Shown here: positions 38,260 through 50,077 of the stretch, in pieces | How positions within the stretch are numbered: position 1 is the first letter of the stretch | Layout: every line of letters starts with the position of its first letter | Made by a program: the position numbers and the translations under genes | Notes under the pieces: generated by a model | What the model saw: only the letters and a program-made list of their open reading frames with translations | Told to the model about the DNA's origin: nothing | The model's database searches: none | Source: Alteribacillus sp. YIM 98480 | Lineage (GTDB): Bacteria; Bacillota; Bacilli; Bacillales; Marinococcaceae | Assembly: GCF_009765375.1 (NCBI RefSeq) | Contig: NZ_VTOK01000008.1 | Coordinates: forward strand, 1-64,000 | Direction: 5' to 3' | DNA length: 64,000 nucleotides

Positions 38260-39222
38260 TTACGTTTTTTCTAGTTGGACGGTCTCGCCTTTTCGAATTT
38301 TTTCTGCTAATTGATCAATTTTTCGAAGGCGGTGATTGACCCCTGATTTACTTACTGGACCATTCGGTACCATTTCTCCGAGTTCTTTTAGGGTAACGTC
38401 TTGATGTTTAACACGAAGCTCTGCAATTTCTCTAACTTTATCTGGTAAATGCTGCAGGCCTATTTCATTGTCAACGAGCTGAATATTTTCCACTTGTCTC
38501 AATGCTGCACCAACTGTTTTGTTTAAGTTAGCAGTTTCGCAATTGACAAGACGGTTTACCGAATTTCTCATATCCTTCATGATGCGGACATCTTCAAAAT
38601 AAAGAAGAGCTTGATGGGCACCTATGACATTTAGAAATTCTGTTATTTTTTCACTTTCTTTAATGTATAAGATAAACCCTTTTTTTCTTTCTAAACTTTT
38701 TGAGGGAAGGTAAAATTCAAGTAATAAGTCACGTAATGCTTTATTATGTTCTTCATATAAAGAAAATATTTCTAAATGATAAGACGAGGTTTCTGGATGA
38801 TTGACCGACCCTCCCGCTAAAAAAGCTCCTCGTAGATATGCGCGTTTGCAGCAGTTGTTTTTAATAATATCGGGAGAAATCGAACGAATAAAACGATACC
38901 CGTCTTTCATTATGCTTAAATCACTTAAAAGCTCCCGTGCTTCTTCTGAGATACGTACTAAGTATACGTTATTTTTTTTTAAACGCATCTTTTTTCTTAC
39001 CATCAATTCAACAACTGTTCCTCGGTACACCTTTTTTATTAACTTGTATATACGCCGCGCTATTGCTGCATTTTCAGTAGAAACATCTAAAAGCATCTCT
39101 TTCTTTCCAAAAGATATAGAACCATTCATTCTTATTAATGCAGCCAGTTCAGCCTTCGCACAACAATCATCTGTCTCAAATTGAGTTAACTCTTTTTTTG
39201 TCATAGCCGCAAAGGATGACAT
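38260..39222 (-). CDS. whiA: WhiA family DNA-binding protein
   Basis: A 320-residue protein with an N-terminal LAGLIDADG homing-endonuclease-like domain lacking catalytic acids ([16 protein letters not shown], then [15 protein letters not shown]) and a C-terminal helix-turn-helix ([20 protein letters not shown]). In Bacillus it affects cell division and chromosome segregation. It lies 32 bp before crh. Confidence 0.96.
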   Translation of the reverse strand: MSSFAAMTKKELTQFETDDCCAKAELAALIRMNGSISFGKKEMLLDVSTENAAIARRIYKLIKKVYRGTVVELMVRKKMRLKKNNVYLVRISEEARELLSDLSIMKDGYRFIRSISPDIIKNNCCKRAYLRGAFLAGGSVNHPETSSYHLEIFSLYEEHNKALRDLLLEFYLPSKSLERKKGFILYIKESEKITEFLNVIGAHQALLYFEDVRIMKDMRNSVNRLVNCETANLNKTVGAALRQVENIQLVDNEIGLQHLPDKVREIAELRVKHQDVTLKELGEMVPNGPVSKSGVNHRLRKIDQLAEKIRKGETVQLEKT

Positions 39223-39290
39223 GGTTGAATCACCGCCCTTTTACTCGTTAGGGCCGTATCTTTTCAGAAGCGGCCTTTCCTGCCTTTTCT

Positions 39291-40235
39291 TTATAGTTCG
39301 GTTAATAAAGACTGAGAAACTTTTACTGCATCGTGGCGTAAAAGATTATCTTTAAATTGCATAAACTCATCTTTAATGACTCTCAAACCAAGACTGTCTA
39401 TTTTATTATCATCACATTGAACTGGTGCAGCATTTTCCTCTTGGTAACGTTTAATAATCGTTTCCGGGATGCTGCCATTATTAACAAGTACGGTATCAAT
39501 CACGCCATTGCCCGTGTGCTTGTAAATAGCTTCAACATGGTGAGAAGCGGAGAAGTGATCTGTCTCTCCTGCTTGTGTCATTCCGTTGCAGATATAAACT
39601 TTTCTTGCTCGCGCTTCATGTATTGCTTTTGTAATACCAGGAACGAGCAAATTTGGGATGACACTCGTATAAAGACTTCCAGGTCCTAAGACAATTAAAT
39701 CAGCTTTTTGGATCGCTTCTAGACTTTCTGGCAGCGGCTGAATGGTAGAAGGAGATAAAAATACTCTTTTAATATGCTTGCCTGATTTCGGAATACTTGA
39801 TTCTCCTTTTACAAATGAACCATCTGTCATTTCAGCATGCAATTCAATGCTTTGATTTGCTGCCGGGAACACTTTTCCTCTAACATTTAACACAGTACTA
39901 AGTTCACTTATCCCTCTAGCAAAATCACCGGTAATCGAAGTCATACCGGCAAGAAGCAAGTTTCCCAGGGAATGTCCGGAAAGACCATTTCCATTTTCAA
40001 AACGGTGCTGAAATAATTGCTCAATCATTGGTTCTACTTCAGCAAGTGCGACGAGAACGTTGCGGACGTCCCCAGGAGGAGGAATATTTAATTCTTTGCG
40101 AAGTATTCCTGAACTGCCGCCATCATCAGCAACGGTTACAATAGCTGTAATGTTAACCGGGAAGGTTTTAAGCCCCCTAAGCAGTACAGAAAGTCCTGTC
40201 CCTCCGCCGATGACAACAATATTCGGCTTATCCAC
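39291..40235 (-). CDS. yvcK: YvcK family gluconeogenesis / cell-wall factor
   Basis: A 314-residue protein of the CofD-like family, with the nucleotide-binding start [35 protein letters not shown] and [10 protein letters not shown]. In B. subtilis YvcK binds UDP-GlcNAc and is needed for growth and shape on gluconeogenic carbon. Its ATG overlaps the rapZ end by eight bases. Confidence 0.95.
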   Translation of the reverse strand: MDKPNIVVIGGGTGLSVLLRGLKTFPVNITAIVTVADDGGSSGILRKELNIPPPGDVRNVLVALAEVEPMIEQLFQHRFENGNGLSGHSLGNLLLAGMTSITGDFARGISELSTVLNVRGKVFPAANQSIELHAEMTDGSFVKGESSIPKSGKHIKRVFLSPSTIQPLPESLEAIQKADLIVLGPGSLYTSVIPNLLVPGITKAIHEARARKVYICNGMTQAGETDHFSASHHVEAIYKHTGNGVIDTVLVNNGSIPETIIKRYQEENAAPVQCDDNKIDSLGLRVIKDEFMQFKDNLLRHDAVKVSQSLLTEL

Positions 40236-41124
40236 GATTATATTTCTTTCCTTTCTCTACATCCCGGTGACTTTTATGGGTGGCGTAGTCTCCGGCAAAA
40301 TAATCTGCAATATACTCAGCCAGGGTTACGGATCGATGCTTGCCTCCTGTACAGCCAATCGCAATAATGAGCTGGCTTTTGCCTTCGCGTTTATATTGAG
40401 GAAGCATATACTCTAACATATCAATTAATTTTTTCATAAATTCTTTTGTCTCCGACCATTTTAACACATACGAAGAGACTTCTTCTTCTAATCCTGTTTT
40501 TGGCTGAAGGTGTTCAATGTAATGGGGATTTGGCAAAAAACGGACATCAAAGACAAGATCAGCATCGATTGGCAGACCATATTTAAATCCAAAGGACATA
40601 ACATTAACAGAAAATGCGTCTTTTTCCGGACCTGTAAAAGATTGAATGATGCGTTCGCGCAGCTGTTTAGGCTTTAAATCACTCGTATCAATAATCTGCC
40701 GGGCTCTGCCTTTTAAATCCTCTAGAATTTCTCGTTCATGTTGAATCCCTTCAAGCGGCGCTTCTTCAGCAGCAAGCGGATGAGAACGGCGTGTTTCTTT
40801 ATAACGCTGGACAAGAACATTATCTTTAGCATCTAAAAATAATATATGAGTCCGTAAATTCGTTTTCAATCTTAATTGATCGACCGCTTCAAATAAATGA
40901 TCAAAAAACTCTCTGCCCCGTAAATCTATAACTAAAGCTACTTTATTCATTTTACCGCCGGAGCTTTCTATTAGATCAATAAATGTGGGAATTAATGCTG
41001 GCGGGAGATTGTCAACACAATAATATCCTAAATCTTCAAAGCTTTGCATAGCAACTGTTTTGCCTGCCCCAGACATTCCGGTAATGATTACTACCTGGAT
41101 ATCCTCATTTGGCTGCCCCATCAC
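40228..41124 (-). CDS. rapZ: RapZ (YvcJ) nucleotide-binding protein
   Basis: A 298-residue P-loop protein: Walker A GMSGAGKT near residue 16, a DLRGREFF element, ETRRSHPL, and a C-terminal RapZ domain ending [17 protein letters not shown]. In Bacillus YvcJ hydrolyses GTP and affects competence; in enterobacteria RapZ controls GlcN6P synthase. The start is probably the GTG preceded by AAGGG; an ATG lies one codon further. Confidence 0.94.
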   Translation of the reverse strand: MMGQPNEDIQVVIITGMSGAGKTVAMQSFEDLGYYCVDNLPPALIPTFIDLIESSGGKMNKVALVIDLRGREFFDHLFEAVDQLRLKTNLRTHILFLDAKDNVLVQRYKETRRSHPLAAEEAPLEGIQHEREILEDLKGRARQIIDTSDLKPKQLRERIIQSFTGPEKDAFSVNVMSFGFKYGLPIDADLVFDVRFLPNPHYIEHLQPKTGLEEEVSSYVLKWSETKEFMKKLIDMLEYMLPQYKREGKSQLIIAIGCTGGKHRSVTLAEYIADYFAGDYATHKSHRDVEKGKKYNRG

Positions 41125-41151
41125 TGTATCCGTCCCTTCTCTCTATCTTAT

Positions 41152-41619
41152 TCAAATGTTTTCGTCATTTTGCAATTCACTTGATATTAATTGATAGGTT
41201 GGGCTGTAGCGGAATGTCCCGTATAATACACCGCTATTTTCTAAAATATGCTGCCAAATCTTCCGGTCTCCTTCTGCCATGGATAGAGCTTTTACTTGTT
41301 CTTTTGGCTGCCAGGAAAGAATTCCTTCTGGTGACTTTTTTAATAAATTTCCTTCCCATTTGTTAGCGCTAAAAGTAAACATCATCCACTCGGAAATAAC
41401 TTTTTCATCTTCTATGATTAAAAAAGTGAAAATCCCTCTAATAACAGGGTTTTTCACCGTAACACCTGTTTCTTCCCAAAATTCACGGACAACAGAATCC
41501 CGTACAGATTCCCCTGCCTCCATTTTACCACCGGGTGCGACCCACCAGTTACGGCTCGGTTTTTGAAGCATAAGAACGTGATCATGATCGGTTAGTACAC
41601 AATTTGTCACACGCTGCAT
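41152..41619 (-). CDS. NUDIX hydrolase (YvcI-like)
   Basis: A 155-residue hydrolase with the Nudix box GKMEAGESVRDSVVREFWEETG (shown here as GKMEAGESV...REFWEETG), which binds the metal and cleaves nucleoside diphosphate derivatives. The ATG of MQRVTNCV is used, with GAGG eight bases upstream. It heads the rapZ-yvcK-whiA-crh cluster with a 27-bp gap. The substrate is unknown. Confidence 0.9.
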   Translation of the reverse strand: MQRVTNCVLTDHDHVLMLQKPSRNWWVAPGGKMEAGESVRDSVVREFWEETGVTVKNPVIRGIFTFLIIEDEKVISEWMMFTFSANKWEGNLLKKSPEGILSWQPKEQVKALSMAEGDRKIWQHILENSGVLYGTFRYSPTYQLISSELQNDENI

Positions 41620-41749
41620 GTTCATCACCTCACATTTACTCTTTCTAGTATACTAAAAGAGCGGGGGATTGCTCAATTTTTTACACCTTTCTGATAAAAA
41701 TATTTAGAAAAGCACTAATGTTAATGTCAAAATTTCTCTATTTGATGCA

Positions 41750-41781
41750 AAAAAAGAGCACAGGCATTTGCCTGTGCTACA
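41750..41781 (-). terminator. Terminator after trxB
   Basis: On the minus strand AGCACAGGCA and TGCCTGTGCT form a 10-bp stem with an AA loop, followed by seven T. It lies 110 bp past the trxB stop. Confidence 0.85.
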
Positions 41782-41891
41782 CCAGGATATATAAAAAGGG
41801 GGTCAATTACTGTTTCCATTCTACTCTATATTTATTTCATATTTGTTACAGTAGCGTTAAAATCGATTTAAAATTGTAAACATCTTTTTTG

Positions 41892-42842
<951 letters not shown>

Positions 42843-42983
42843 TCACTCCTCTTTCATATCCATAATATCCCCTGTGAAGCTTTAGCGAATACATTGTGAT
42901 TTGTCTTATTCATGCCTTATCGTAAATAAATCGAGCAATTAAGTCCAATATTCTGCTTGGGGAAATAATATAGCAGAAAACAA

Positions 42984-44039
42984 TTACAGTTGATGGTGCT
43001 GATAAGATTCATGGTTCACATCGCTTGCTGTCAAAAGTCCATGCTGCATCTTTTCTAATAAGACAGAGGCTCCGTGATGATTTCTTATCTGTGCTTGTCT
43101 CCACCATTTTTCTGCTTGGTTGTAACGCTTTGTTTGATATGCAGCTACACCGTATTGAAAGAAGAAATTTTCGTCTTCTGAACCAAAACGCTGTGCAAGC
43201 ATCCGGAAAAAATAATACGCTTCGTCATACTCTCTTAACCTGCATAAGGTTGAAGCAATCCTTTGTAAATGATCTTTATCTAAAGGCACCGTTCTTTTTA
43301 ACATCTCTGCTATTTCAGAAGCTTCTTTTTCTCTTCCCATTTCTTTATATAAAACGGCTAACTGACATACTGCTGGCAAATATGCATTTTCTTTTAACAA
43401 GTCTTTCGTGTAAGCTAATGCCTCTTCTGTCTGGCCTTTTAAATGAAGCACGCGGGCGAGCTGACTTTGAGCAGGCCAATAAGCCGGATAATCAGTAATA
43501 ATATTTTCAAGCAGCGTTTCCGCTTCATAATATCTTTCTTCTTCTATCATACGTACGGCTTTTTCATACGTTATAATTAGTTCGTCTCCCGTTTTTGTAA
43601 AATCATCTTCGGGCTCTTCCTCGACGTCTTCAAGCTTTAAAAGCTGAAGCAAATCTTCGGTATCAGCTGCAAAGTCCCCTTCTGGAACAAAACGCAAGTA
43701 AAGCTTTGCCGTTTCTCTTGCCCGGTCGAACAATCCTTGATAAGCATAATTGTTCGCCAAGAAAAAATAACACTCATACATCGATTCATCTAACTCATCA
43801 AGAACATAAAGAAGTAATTCATTTGATTTTTCGTATTCTGCCATGTCCGCGTATATAGCAGCCAGTTGGCAGTGAAATACTCCTTGTTCTGGATTTAATT
43901 CAACCGCTCGTCGTAAATACTTAACGGCGCGTGTCAGCTCTTTTTTTTGATAAGCCGTGACGCCCCGTTTAAAAAAGTATTCACCATTTTGTATAAAAGG
44001 AATCACTTGTCCTTGTTTTTGTTCATTTTGAGTTTTCAT
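42984..44039 (-). CDS. Tetratricopeptide-repeat protein (YvcD-like)
   Basis: A 351-residue soluble protein made largely of TPR helices, e.g. ALTRAVKYLRRAVELNPEQG-like starts near residue 35, YYEAETLLENIITDYPAYWP near 180 and RYNQAEKWWRQAQ near 320. TPR arrays mediate protein contacts; the partner is unknown. Its position between the his operon and trxB matches YvcD of B. subtilis. GGAGGGG lies upstream of the ATG. Confidence 0.85.
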   Translation of the reverse strand: MKTQNEQKQGQVIPFIQNGEYFFKRGVTAYQKKELTRAVKYLRRAVELNPEQGVFHCQLAAIYADMAEYEKSNELLLYVLDELDESMYECYFFLANNYAYQGLFDRARETAKLYLRFVPEGDFAADTEDLLQLLKLEDVEEEPEDDFTKTGDELIITYEKAVRMIEEERYYEAETLLENIITDYPAYWPAQSQLARVLHLKGQTEEALAYTKDLLKENAYLPAVCQLAVLYKEMGREKEASEIAEMLKRTVPLDKDHLQRIASTLCRLREYDEAYYFFRMLAQRFGSEDENFFFQYGVAAYQTKRYNQAEKWWRQAQIRNHHGASVLLEKMQHGLLTASDVNHESYQHHQL

Positions 44040-44103
44040 AAACTTCCTTCCCCTCCATTAGGAGCACCGTTGCAATATGCCTAGTATATCATCAGACAGA
44101 AAG

Positions 44104-44150
44104 GAAAAAAAGCTGTTCATTTAGGGAATTTCCCCCTTTTTGAACAGCTA
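44104..44150 (-). terminator. Terminator of the histidine operon
   Basis: On the minus strand AGCTGTTCA and TGAACAGCT form a 9-bp stem with an inner GGGGGAAATTCCC helix, followed by seven T. It lies 130 bp past hisI. Confidence 0.8.
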
Positions 44151-44278
44151 AAACAGGCATTATCTTTTACACTCGTAAGTATTTATTAAGGAACAAGAAA
44201 GCGGCAGCATGGCCATTCACGCATTCGATGCAGAAAAACGGCCGCTTCCATAAACGAGGTGTTTGTACACTGTTTCCT

Positions 44279-44908
44279 TTATTTCCCATGGCGTTGTTCA
44301 AGTACACCTAATACGTGATCAAGCGGTAGTTTTTGTTCGCGAAGCAGGACAAAAAGGTGATACAAAAGATCCGCACTTTCCCATTTCAGTTCCTCAGCAT
44401 CACGATTTTTAGAAGCAATGATTACTTCGCTTGCTTCTTCTCCAACTTTCTTTAAAATTTTATCCACACCTTCGGTAAACAGGTATGTCGTATAAGCCCC
44501 TTCCGGCATTTCTGCTTCTCTTGCCGCAATCGTTTGCTCTAATTGATTTAAAATATCGAAACGGCCGGCGTGGGCCTCTGTTTTTTCTTCTTCTAAAAGA
44601 GATTGACTAAAACAGCTGTACGTACCTTTGTGACAGGCAGGTCCATGAGGGGTCACTTTTACGACCAGTGCGTCTTGGTCACAATCGTAGCGGATATCTG
44701 TTACTTGCTGAGTGTTCCCAGATGTTTCTCCTTTATGCCAAAGTTCCTGTCTTGAACGGCTGTAAAACCAGGTCTCTTTTGTCTCCATTGTTTTTGTAAG
44801 GGATTCTTTGTTCATATAAGCGAGTGTCAGCACTTCTTTACTAACAGCATCTTGAACAATTGCAGGAATAAGCCCTTTTTCATCAAATGAAAGCTCTTCT
44901 ATATTCAT
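44279..44908 (-). CDS. hisI: Bifunctional phosphoribosyl-AMP cyclohydrolase / phosphoribosyl-ATP pyrophosphatase
   Basis: A 209-residue HisIE fusion for steps 2 and 3 of histidine synthesis. HisI part (1-105): [37 protein letters not shown] and the zinc Cys in [12 protein letters not shown]. HisE part (about 115-209): [16 protein letters not shown] and the terminal helix. It is the last gene of the operon and its ATG overlaps the hisF stop by four bases. Confidence 0.96.
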   Translation of the reverse strand: MNIEELSFDEKGLIPAIVQDAVSKEVLTLAYMNKESLTKTMETKETWFYSRSRQELWHKGETSGNTQQVTDIRYDCDQDALVVKVTPHGPACHKGTYSCFSQSLLEEEKTEAHAGRFDILNQLEQTIAAREAEMPEGAYTTYLFTEGVDKILKKVGEEASEVIIASKNRDAEELKWESADLLYHLFVLLREQKLPLDHVLGVLEQRHGK

Positions 44909-45663
44909 CGCACCAACACCCCATTCTCTCTTAAATACGTTTTCACTTCTTCCACAGAAGTTTCTTTATAATGAAAAATGGAAGCAGCTAATGCAGCATC
45001 TGCTTGTGCCTCTTCAAATATATCTACAAAATGTTCTTTAGCTCCTGCTCCTCCTGATGCAATCACTGGAACGGATACGGCTTCATTTACTTTTTCCGTT
45101 AAAGCCTGATCAAACCCCGTTTTAGCGCCGTCCTGATCCATACTTGTTAATAAAATTTCCCCGGCACCGAGGCGGACGACTTCTTTGGCCCAGTCGGATA
45201 CTTCCCAGTCGGTCGGGGTGCGCCCGCCGTGCGTATAAATTCTCCAGGATCCGAGCTCTTCTTCATATTTTGCATCAATAGCAACCACAATACATTGTGA
45301 ACCGAAGTAATCTGCGCCTTCTGTAATTAGTTCAGGCCGTTTTACCGCAGCTGTATTCAGCGATACTTTATCTGCCCCTGCCCGCAGGATTGTACGCATG
45401 TCACCCAAAGAATTGATGCCGCCTCCTACAGTAAATGGAATAGCAAGGGTTCCAGCCACTTCTTTTACAACTTCCACCATTGTTTTCCGTCCTTCATGAG
45501 ACGCAGAAATATCAAGAAATACTAGTTCGTCCGCTCCCTGTTCATCATAAAAAGCAGCAAGCTCTACTGGATCACCAGCGTCGCGAAGGTCAACAAACTG
45601 AACCCCTTTAACAACGCGTCCTTCTTTTACATCCAAGCATGGAATAATTCGCTTCGTCAGCAT
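44905..45663 (-). CDS. hisF: Imidazole glycerol phosphate synthase, cyclase subunit
   Basis: A 252-residue TIM barrel pairing with HisH. Catalytic Asp residues are in [14 protein letters not shown] near residue 11 and [13 protein letters not shown] near 130; phosphate loops are in VGGGINS and [10 protein letters not shown]. It follows hisA directly, with no gap. Confidence 0.97.
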   Translation of the reverse strand: MLTKRIIPCLDVKEGRVVKGVQFVDLRDAGDPVELAAFYDEQGADELVFLDISASHEGRKTMVEVVKEVAGTLAIPFTVGGGINSLGDMRTILRAGADKVSLNTAAVKRPELITEGADYFGSQCIVVAIDAKYEEELGSWRIYTHGGRTPTDWEVSDWAKEVVRLGAGEILLTSMDQDGAKTGFDQALTEKVNEAVSVPVIASGGAGAKEHFVDIFEEAQADAALAASIFHYKETSVEEVKTYLRENGVLVR

Positions 45664-46398
45664 TTATTGATCCACCTCCGTCAGCGCCTGTTTGAGGTCG
45701 ACTTTATCTGTATAAATTGCTTTACCTACAATGGCACCTGCAACACCCTCATTTCGGTAGTTTGCCAGTTCTTTTAAATCGTCCAGTTTACTGACTCCTC
45801 CCGATGCAATTACTTTTTTCCCCGTCGCTTTTGCGAGCTCTGCAATGGCTTCAACATTGGGGCCGGATAACATACCATCTTTTGCAATATCTGTGAAAAT
45901 AAACGTTTCTGCTCCGTATTCGGCCATTTTCTGCCCAAGTGCAACGGCTGTTACTTCAGATGTTTCCAGCCAGCCATTTACCGCCACATATCCATCTCTT
46001 GCATCAAGGCCGATTGCAATTTTTTCTTTGTATTTTGCTAGCATTTCTTTTGCAAAGTCAGGGTGCTGTACCGCTACACTTCCTAAAATGACGCGTGCCA
46101 CCCCATTTTCGAGATAATACGCCACATCTTCTGCCGTACGAATTCCACCGCCTACCTGAACGTTAGCAGAAAGCTCTTTTGCCGCTTTTACGACAAACTC
46201 ATCGTTAACACGTTTTTTTTCTTTCGCTCCATCTAAATCTACCATATGTATCCAGGAAGCACCGGCTTTTTCAAAGCGTGCTGCCATATCAACTGGAGAG
46301 TCACCGTAAACCGTTTCTTTATCATAATCGCCTTGCAGCAGACGAACACATTTTCCACCGCGGATATCAATGGCTGGGTATATTTTAAATTCACTCAT
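45664..46398 (-). CDS. hisA: ProFAR isomerase
   Basis: A 244-residue barrel related to HisF, catalysing step 4. The catalytic Asp pair is in [14 protein letters not shown] and [13 protein letters not shown]; phosphate loops VGGGIRT and ASGGVSK. The ATG overlaps the end of hisH by eight bases. Confidence 0.97.
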   Translation of the reverse strand: MSEFKIYPAIDIRGGKCVRLLQGDYDKETVYGDSPVDMAARFEKAGASWIHMVDLDGAKEKKRVNDEFVVKAAKELSANVQVGGGIRTAEDVAYYLENGVARVILGSVAVQHPDFAKEMLAKYKEKIAIGLDARDGYVAVNGWLETSEVTAVALGQKMAEYGAETFIFTDIAKDGMLSGPNVEAIAELAKATGKKVIASGGVSKLDDLKELANYRNEGVAGAIVGKAIYTDKVDLKQALTEVDQ

Positions 46399-47035
46399 AT
46401 GTCCGGCTCCCTTCTGCGACTACTTTCCCGAAGTTATCCAGCATTTTCATGCCAAGCCGGCTGCTTTTTTCAGGGTGAAATTGGGTTCCCATGATGCGTC
46501 CGCGTCCTACAACGGCAGGTACTTCTTGATAGTAATCGCTTGTCGCTACCAGAACATCTTTGTCTGGCGTTTCAATCACGTAGGAATGAACGAAATATAC
46601 GTGGCCTTCTTCTGTATTTTGCAGCAAATCATGTTCCGGCTGTTCAAATCCCAGTTTATTCCATCCCATGTGCGGAACTTTATATGCTTCTCCGTTTTCG
46701 CTCTTTCCTTTGAAAAGTCTCGCATAGCCAGGTAAAAAACCGAGCCCTTCTGTATCTCCGTTTTCTTCGCTGCCTTCAAACAATAACTGCATGCCAAGAC
46801 AAATGCCTAGAAGCGGTTTTCCATCAGCTGCCCATGTTTTAATAAACTCTTCCTGCTGCTTTTCTTTGAGCAATGTCATAGCATCTCGAAAAGAACCTAC
46901 TCCTGGTAAAATCAATCCATCCGCTTTCTCAAGCTCTTCTGGGTCTTCGGATAAGAAATAAGAAAGGTCGAGCCGTTCTAGTGCTTTGCTGACACTGTGC
47001 AGATTTCCCATACCGTAATCAATAATCCCGATCAT
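46391..47035 (-). CDS. hisH: Imidazole glycerol phosphate synthase, glutaminase subunit
   Basis: A 214-residue class I glutamine amidotransferase: [14 protein letters not shown] start, nucleophile Cys in [13 protein letters not shown] near residue 79, and His-Glu in [11 protein letters not shown]. It gives ammonia to HisF. The ATG of MIGIIDYG is used with AAAGGA about ten bases upstream. Unusually, 540 bp of repeats separate it from hisB. Confidence 0.96.
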   Translation of the reverse strand: MIGIIDYGMGNLHSVSKALERLDLSYFLSEDPEELEKADGLILPGVGSFRDAMTLLKEKQQEEFIKTWAADGKPLLGICLGMQLLFEGSEENGDTEGLGFLPGYARLFKGKSENGEAYKVPHMGWNKLGFEQPEHDLLQNTEEGHVYFVHSYVIETPDKDVLVATSDYYQEVPAVVGRGRIMGTQFHPEKSSRLGMKMLDNFGKVVAEGSRTYE

Positions 47036-47139
47036 GCCCAACTCATTCCTTTCTTTATTGTTTTTCTGGTTTTATTTTGGTTTGGCGAGTCACTGCTGAG
47101 ATTTGGCAAGGTGCTGCGATTTGGTGTATGCTGTGATGT

Positions 47140-47533
47140 TCCAGCACTCTACCGGTTATTTTCAGAACTCTTTTTGGATATTTCAGCGCTTCATGGTCGT
47201 GATTCAGCTCTTCAGCACTTTAACTCCCTGATTCAGCGCTTTTCATCCCATATTCAGCGCTTCTTCTCGCCTTTTCAGCTCTTTAACTCCTTGACTCAGC
47301 GCTTTTCATCCTATATTCAGCGCTTCTTCTCGCCTTTTCAGCTCTTCCCTTCTTTCTTTCAGCGCTCTACCGGTTATTTTCAGAACTTCTTTTGGATATT
47401 TCAGCGCTTCATGGTCGTGATTCAGCTCTTCAGCACTTTAACTCCCTGATTCAGCGCTTTTCATCCCATATTCAGCGCTTTTTCTCGCCTTTTCAGCTCT
47501 TCCCTTCGTTCTTTCAGCGCTTCGAAACATTGG
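47140..47533. repeat. Tandem array of 21-bp repeats inside the his operon
   Basis: Eighteen consecutive units start with TTCAG (two variants TCCAG, CTCAG), most reading TTCAGCGCTT or TTCAGCTCTT, at a strict 21-bp period except for two units lengthened by 8 bp. Positions 47140-47273 and 47358-47491 are near-identical, so a roughly 218-bp higher unit was duplicated. On the mRNA strand each unit ends AAGCGCTGAA with the palindrome AGCGCT. Frames are cut by stops on the mRNA strand. It is the only large gap in the his operon. Confidence 0.92.
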
Positions 47534-47577
47534 AGCGGCACTTCTTTCTAATTTTATCTTAGCTCGCTGTGCCCTGT

Positions 47578-48168
47578 TTAAAGCATTCCCTTCGTAGACG
47601 GCACACCTTTTACGCGCTCATCTATTTGCGTTGCCTCATCTAGAGCACGAGCCATTGCTTTAAAGATCGCTTCAATAATATGATGGGTATTGCAGCCATA
47701 ATGAACAATCACATGAAGGTTCATCCGGGCTTCTAGTGCAAACTTCCATAAAAATTCATGCACCAGTTCCGTGTCAAATGTACCGACTTTCTGACTTGGA
47801 AACTCTGCACGACATTCTAGATGCGGGCGATTGCTTAAATCTACGACCACTTGCGCTAGTGTTTCATCCATTGGAACAAACGAGTTTCCGTAGCGGCGGA
47901 TCCCTTTTTTATCACCGAGAGCGTCCTTAAAAACCTGACCTAGGCAAATGCCGATATCTTCGGTCGTATGGTGATCATCTACTTCGGTATCTCCTTTGGC
48001 GTTAATCGTTAGATCAAAGTGCCCGTGTTTCGTAAATAAATCGAGCATATGTGTCATAAATGGGACGCCCGTGGAAATATTGCTTTGGCCTTCTCCATCA
48101 ATATTCATATCTAAATGAATCTGGGTTTCTCCCGTATTTCTTTCTATAGAGCTAATACGTTCTGCCAT
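47578..48168 (-). CDS. hisB: Imidazoleglycerol-phosphate dehydratase
   Basis: A 196-residue Mn enzyme for step 6. Metal-binding His motifs are FMTHMLDLFTKHG, VDDHHTTEDIGI, VHEFLWKFA and CNTHHIIEAIFKAMARAL. It overlaps the hisD end by one base with GGGGGAG upstream. It is the last gene before the repeat array. Confidence 0.97.
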   Translation of the reverse strand: MAERISSIERNTGETQIHLDMNIDGEGQSNISTGVPFMTHMLDLFTKHGHFDLTINAKGDTEVDDHHTTEDIGICLGQVFKDALGDKKGIRRYGNSFVPMDETLAQVVVDLSNRPHLECRAEFPSQKVGTFDTELVHEFLWKFALEARMNLHVIVHYGCNTHHIIEAIFKAMARALDEATQIDERVKGVPSTKGML

Positions 48169-49442
48169 TAGTTCTCCCCCTTTTTCCGAACCTCTATGGA
48201 GCGAGCGTGAGCTTCTAATCCTTCTAATCTTGCAATCACTGCTATGTCTTCAGCATCCCGCTCAAAAGCTGTTTGGCTGTAAGAGATAATGCTTGATTTT
48301 TTCGTAAAATCATCGACATTTAATGGGCTTGAAAAACGGGCCGTTCCATTGGTTGGCAGGACATGGTTCGGACCGGCAAAATAATCCCCAACCGGTTCGG
48401 CGCTTAATGGACCGAGAAAAATAGCTCCGGCATGACGAATTTTACCTAGCAGTTCATTTGGCTTTGCGGTTATGATTTCTAAGTGTTCGGGCGCGAGCTG
48501 GTTTACTGCTTCCACCGCTTCATCCAGTCCAGCCGCTGTATAAATTGCGCCATGGTCCTTGATGGATGCAGAAGCAATTTCTTTTCTTGGCAGTTCAGCG
48601 ATCTGTTTTTCTATTTCTGTTTGTACGTTTTCTGCGAGCGTTTTAGAGGTTGTCACTAATACCGCAGATGACATTTCATCATGTTCGGCCTGAGACAGAA
48701 GATCTGCCGCTACATAATCAGAACGGGCTGTGTCATCCGCTAACACTACAATTTCACTTGGTCCGGCAATCATATCAATATCAACCTGGCCAAATACTTC
48801 GCGTTTTGCAAGAGCGACAAAAATGTTGCCCGGACCCGTAATTTTATCGACAGACGGAACGGTTTCTGTCCCATAAGCAAGAGCTGCAACAGCTTGAGCT
48901 CCTCCGGCTTTTAAAATGTGAGTAACACCAAGCTCAGCAGCAGTCACAAGAACAGCAGGAGCAAGCTTGCCTTCTCGGTCGGGCGGGGACGTCATTATAA
49001 TGTTTCTCACCCCGGCGACCTGTGCTGGAATCACATTCATCATAATCGTAGAAGGATACGCAGCCTTGCCTCCTGGAACATAAACGCCGGCAGAATCGAG
49101 CGGTGTAATTTTTTGTCCGAGCATCGTGCCGTCTTCATTTGTCGTTACCCAGGACTGACGAGTTTGGCGTTCATGAAAAGAACGAATATTCCTGCTGGCC
49201 CGGCGTAGAGATTCAAGCGTTTGCTGATCAATATGGTCATACGCTTCTTTCATCTCTTCTTCAGTAACAAAAAGATTTTCCAATCGGACACCGTCATACA
49301 TTTCCGTAAGATCTGTCAGGGCTTTATCACCGTTTTGACGCACTTGGTTAATAATAGCGCCTACGGATTCTCTTTGCTTTTCTGTGCCGGTTTCAATGTC
49401 TCGAGTGAGACTAACATCTCCTGTTAGTTCAATAATTTTCAC
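48168..49442 (-). CDS. hisD: Histidinol dehydrogenase
   Basis: A 424-residue Zn, NAD enzyme for the last two steps. Motifs: [61 protein letters not shown] and [16 protein letters not shown]. The start is GTG with GGAGGATG upstream; it overlaps hisG by four bases. Confidence 0.97.
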   Translation of the reverse strand: MKIIELTGDVSLTRDIETGTEKQRESVGAIINQVRQNGDKALTDLTEMYDGVRLENLFVTEEEMKEAYDHIDQQTLESLRRASRNIRSFHERQTRQSWVTTNEDGTMLGQKITPLDSAGVYVPGGKAAYPSTIMMNVIPAQVAGVRNIIMTSPPDREGKLAPAVLVTAAELGVTHILKAGGAQAVAALAYGTETVPSVDKITGPGNIFVALAKREVFGQVDIDMIAGPSEIVVLADDTARSDYVAADLLSQAEHDEMSSAVLVTTSKTLAENVQTEIEKQIAELPRKEIASASIKDHGAIYTAAGLDEAVEAVNQLAPEHLEIITAKPNELLGKIRHAGAIFLGPLSAEPVGDYFAGPNHVLPTNGTARFSSPLNVDDFTKKSSIISYSQTAFERDAEDIAVIARLEGLEAHARSIEVRKKGEN

Positions 49443-50077
49443 GCTTCATCCTCCTCTACCACTCTGGCAAGACGTTCAACTAAATCATCAATACGAGCAT
49501 CTTTCACACGGTAGCTCACCGGGTTCACAATCAATCTGGAGGTGATAGGGACAATTGTTTCTAATTCTACCAGACCATTTTCTCTTAATGTACGGCCGGT
49601 AGATACAATATCTACGATTCGATCAGCAAGTCCAACGAGAGGAGCCAGTTCAATCGACCCGTTCAATTTAATGATTTCTACTTGTTCGCCTTGTTCTTTA
49701 AAATACTGGGTGGCAAGGTTAGGGTATTTCGATGCTACTTTTGGATTGATATCTGTTTTTTCATAGCCAGGCAGTCCAGCGACAGCAAGGTAGCATTCAC
49801 TGATATTCAAATCAAGCACTTCATATACGTCGCGCTCTTCTTCAATCATCGTATCTTTTCCCGCCACTCCGAGATCTGCCACACCGTGCTCTACATAGGT
49901 CGGTACGTCCATTGGTTTGGCTAAAATAAAACGAAGATCAGCTTCCGGCGCATCTACTATTAATTTACGAGAGTCATCAAATTCTGGCGGAAGCGGAAAA
50001 TCAGCTTCTCGAAGAAGCTCTGCTGCTTCTTCAAAAATTCGTCCCTTTGGCATTGCTACTGTCAATGGTTCACTCAT
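49439..50077 (-). CDS. hisG: ATP phosphoribosyltransferase, short form
   Basis: A 212-residue HisG of the short type, which needs the HisZ subunit encoded just upstream. Motifs include [20 protein letters not shown] and the PRPP loop [14 protein letters not shown]. The ATG of MSEPLTV is used (AGGAGG eight bases upstream), giving the usual short-form length. Overlaps hisZ by eight bases. Confidence 0.96.
   Translation of the reverse strand: MSEPLTVAMPKGRIFEEAAELLREADFPLPPEFDDSRKLIVDAPEADLRFILAKPMDVPTYVEHGVADLGVAGKDTMIEEERDVYEVLDLNISECYLAVAGLPGYEKTDINPKVASKYPNLATQYFKEQGEQVEIIKLNGSIELAPLVGLADRIVDIVSTGRTLRENGLVELETIVPITSRLIVNPVSYRVKDARIDDLVERLARVVEEDEA

Noticed and set aside
46997-47449. Plus-strand frame with repeated FQRFFSP-like heptads
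   Set aside because: It is produced by the 21-bp repeat array; it has no ribosome site and runs against hisH. The opposite strand is interrupted by stops.
47140-47533. CRISPR array
   Set aside because: Units are contiguous, 21 bp, and vary gradually; there are no unique spacers of constant length and no cas genes.
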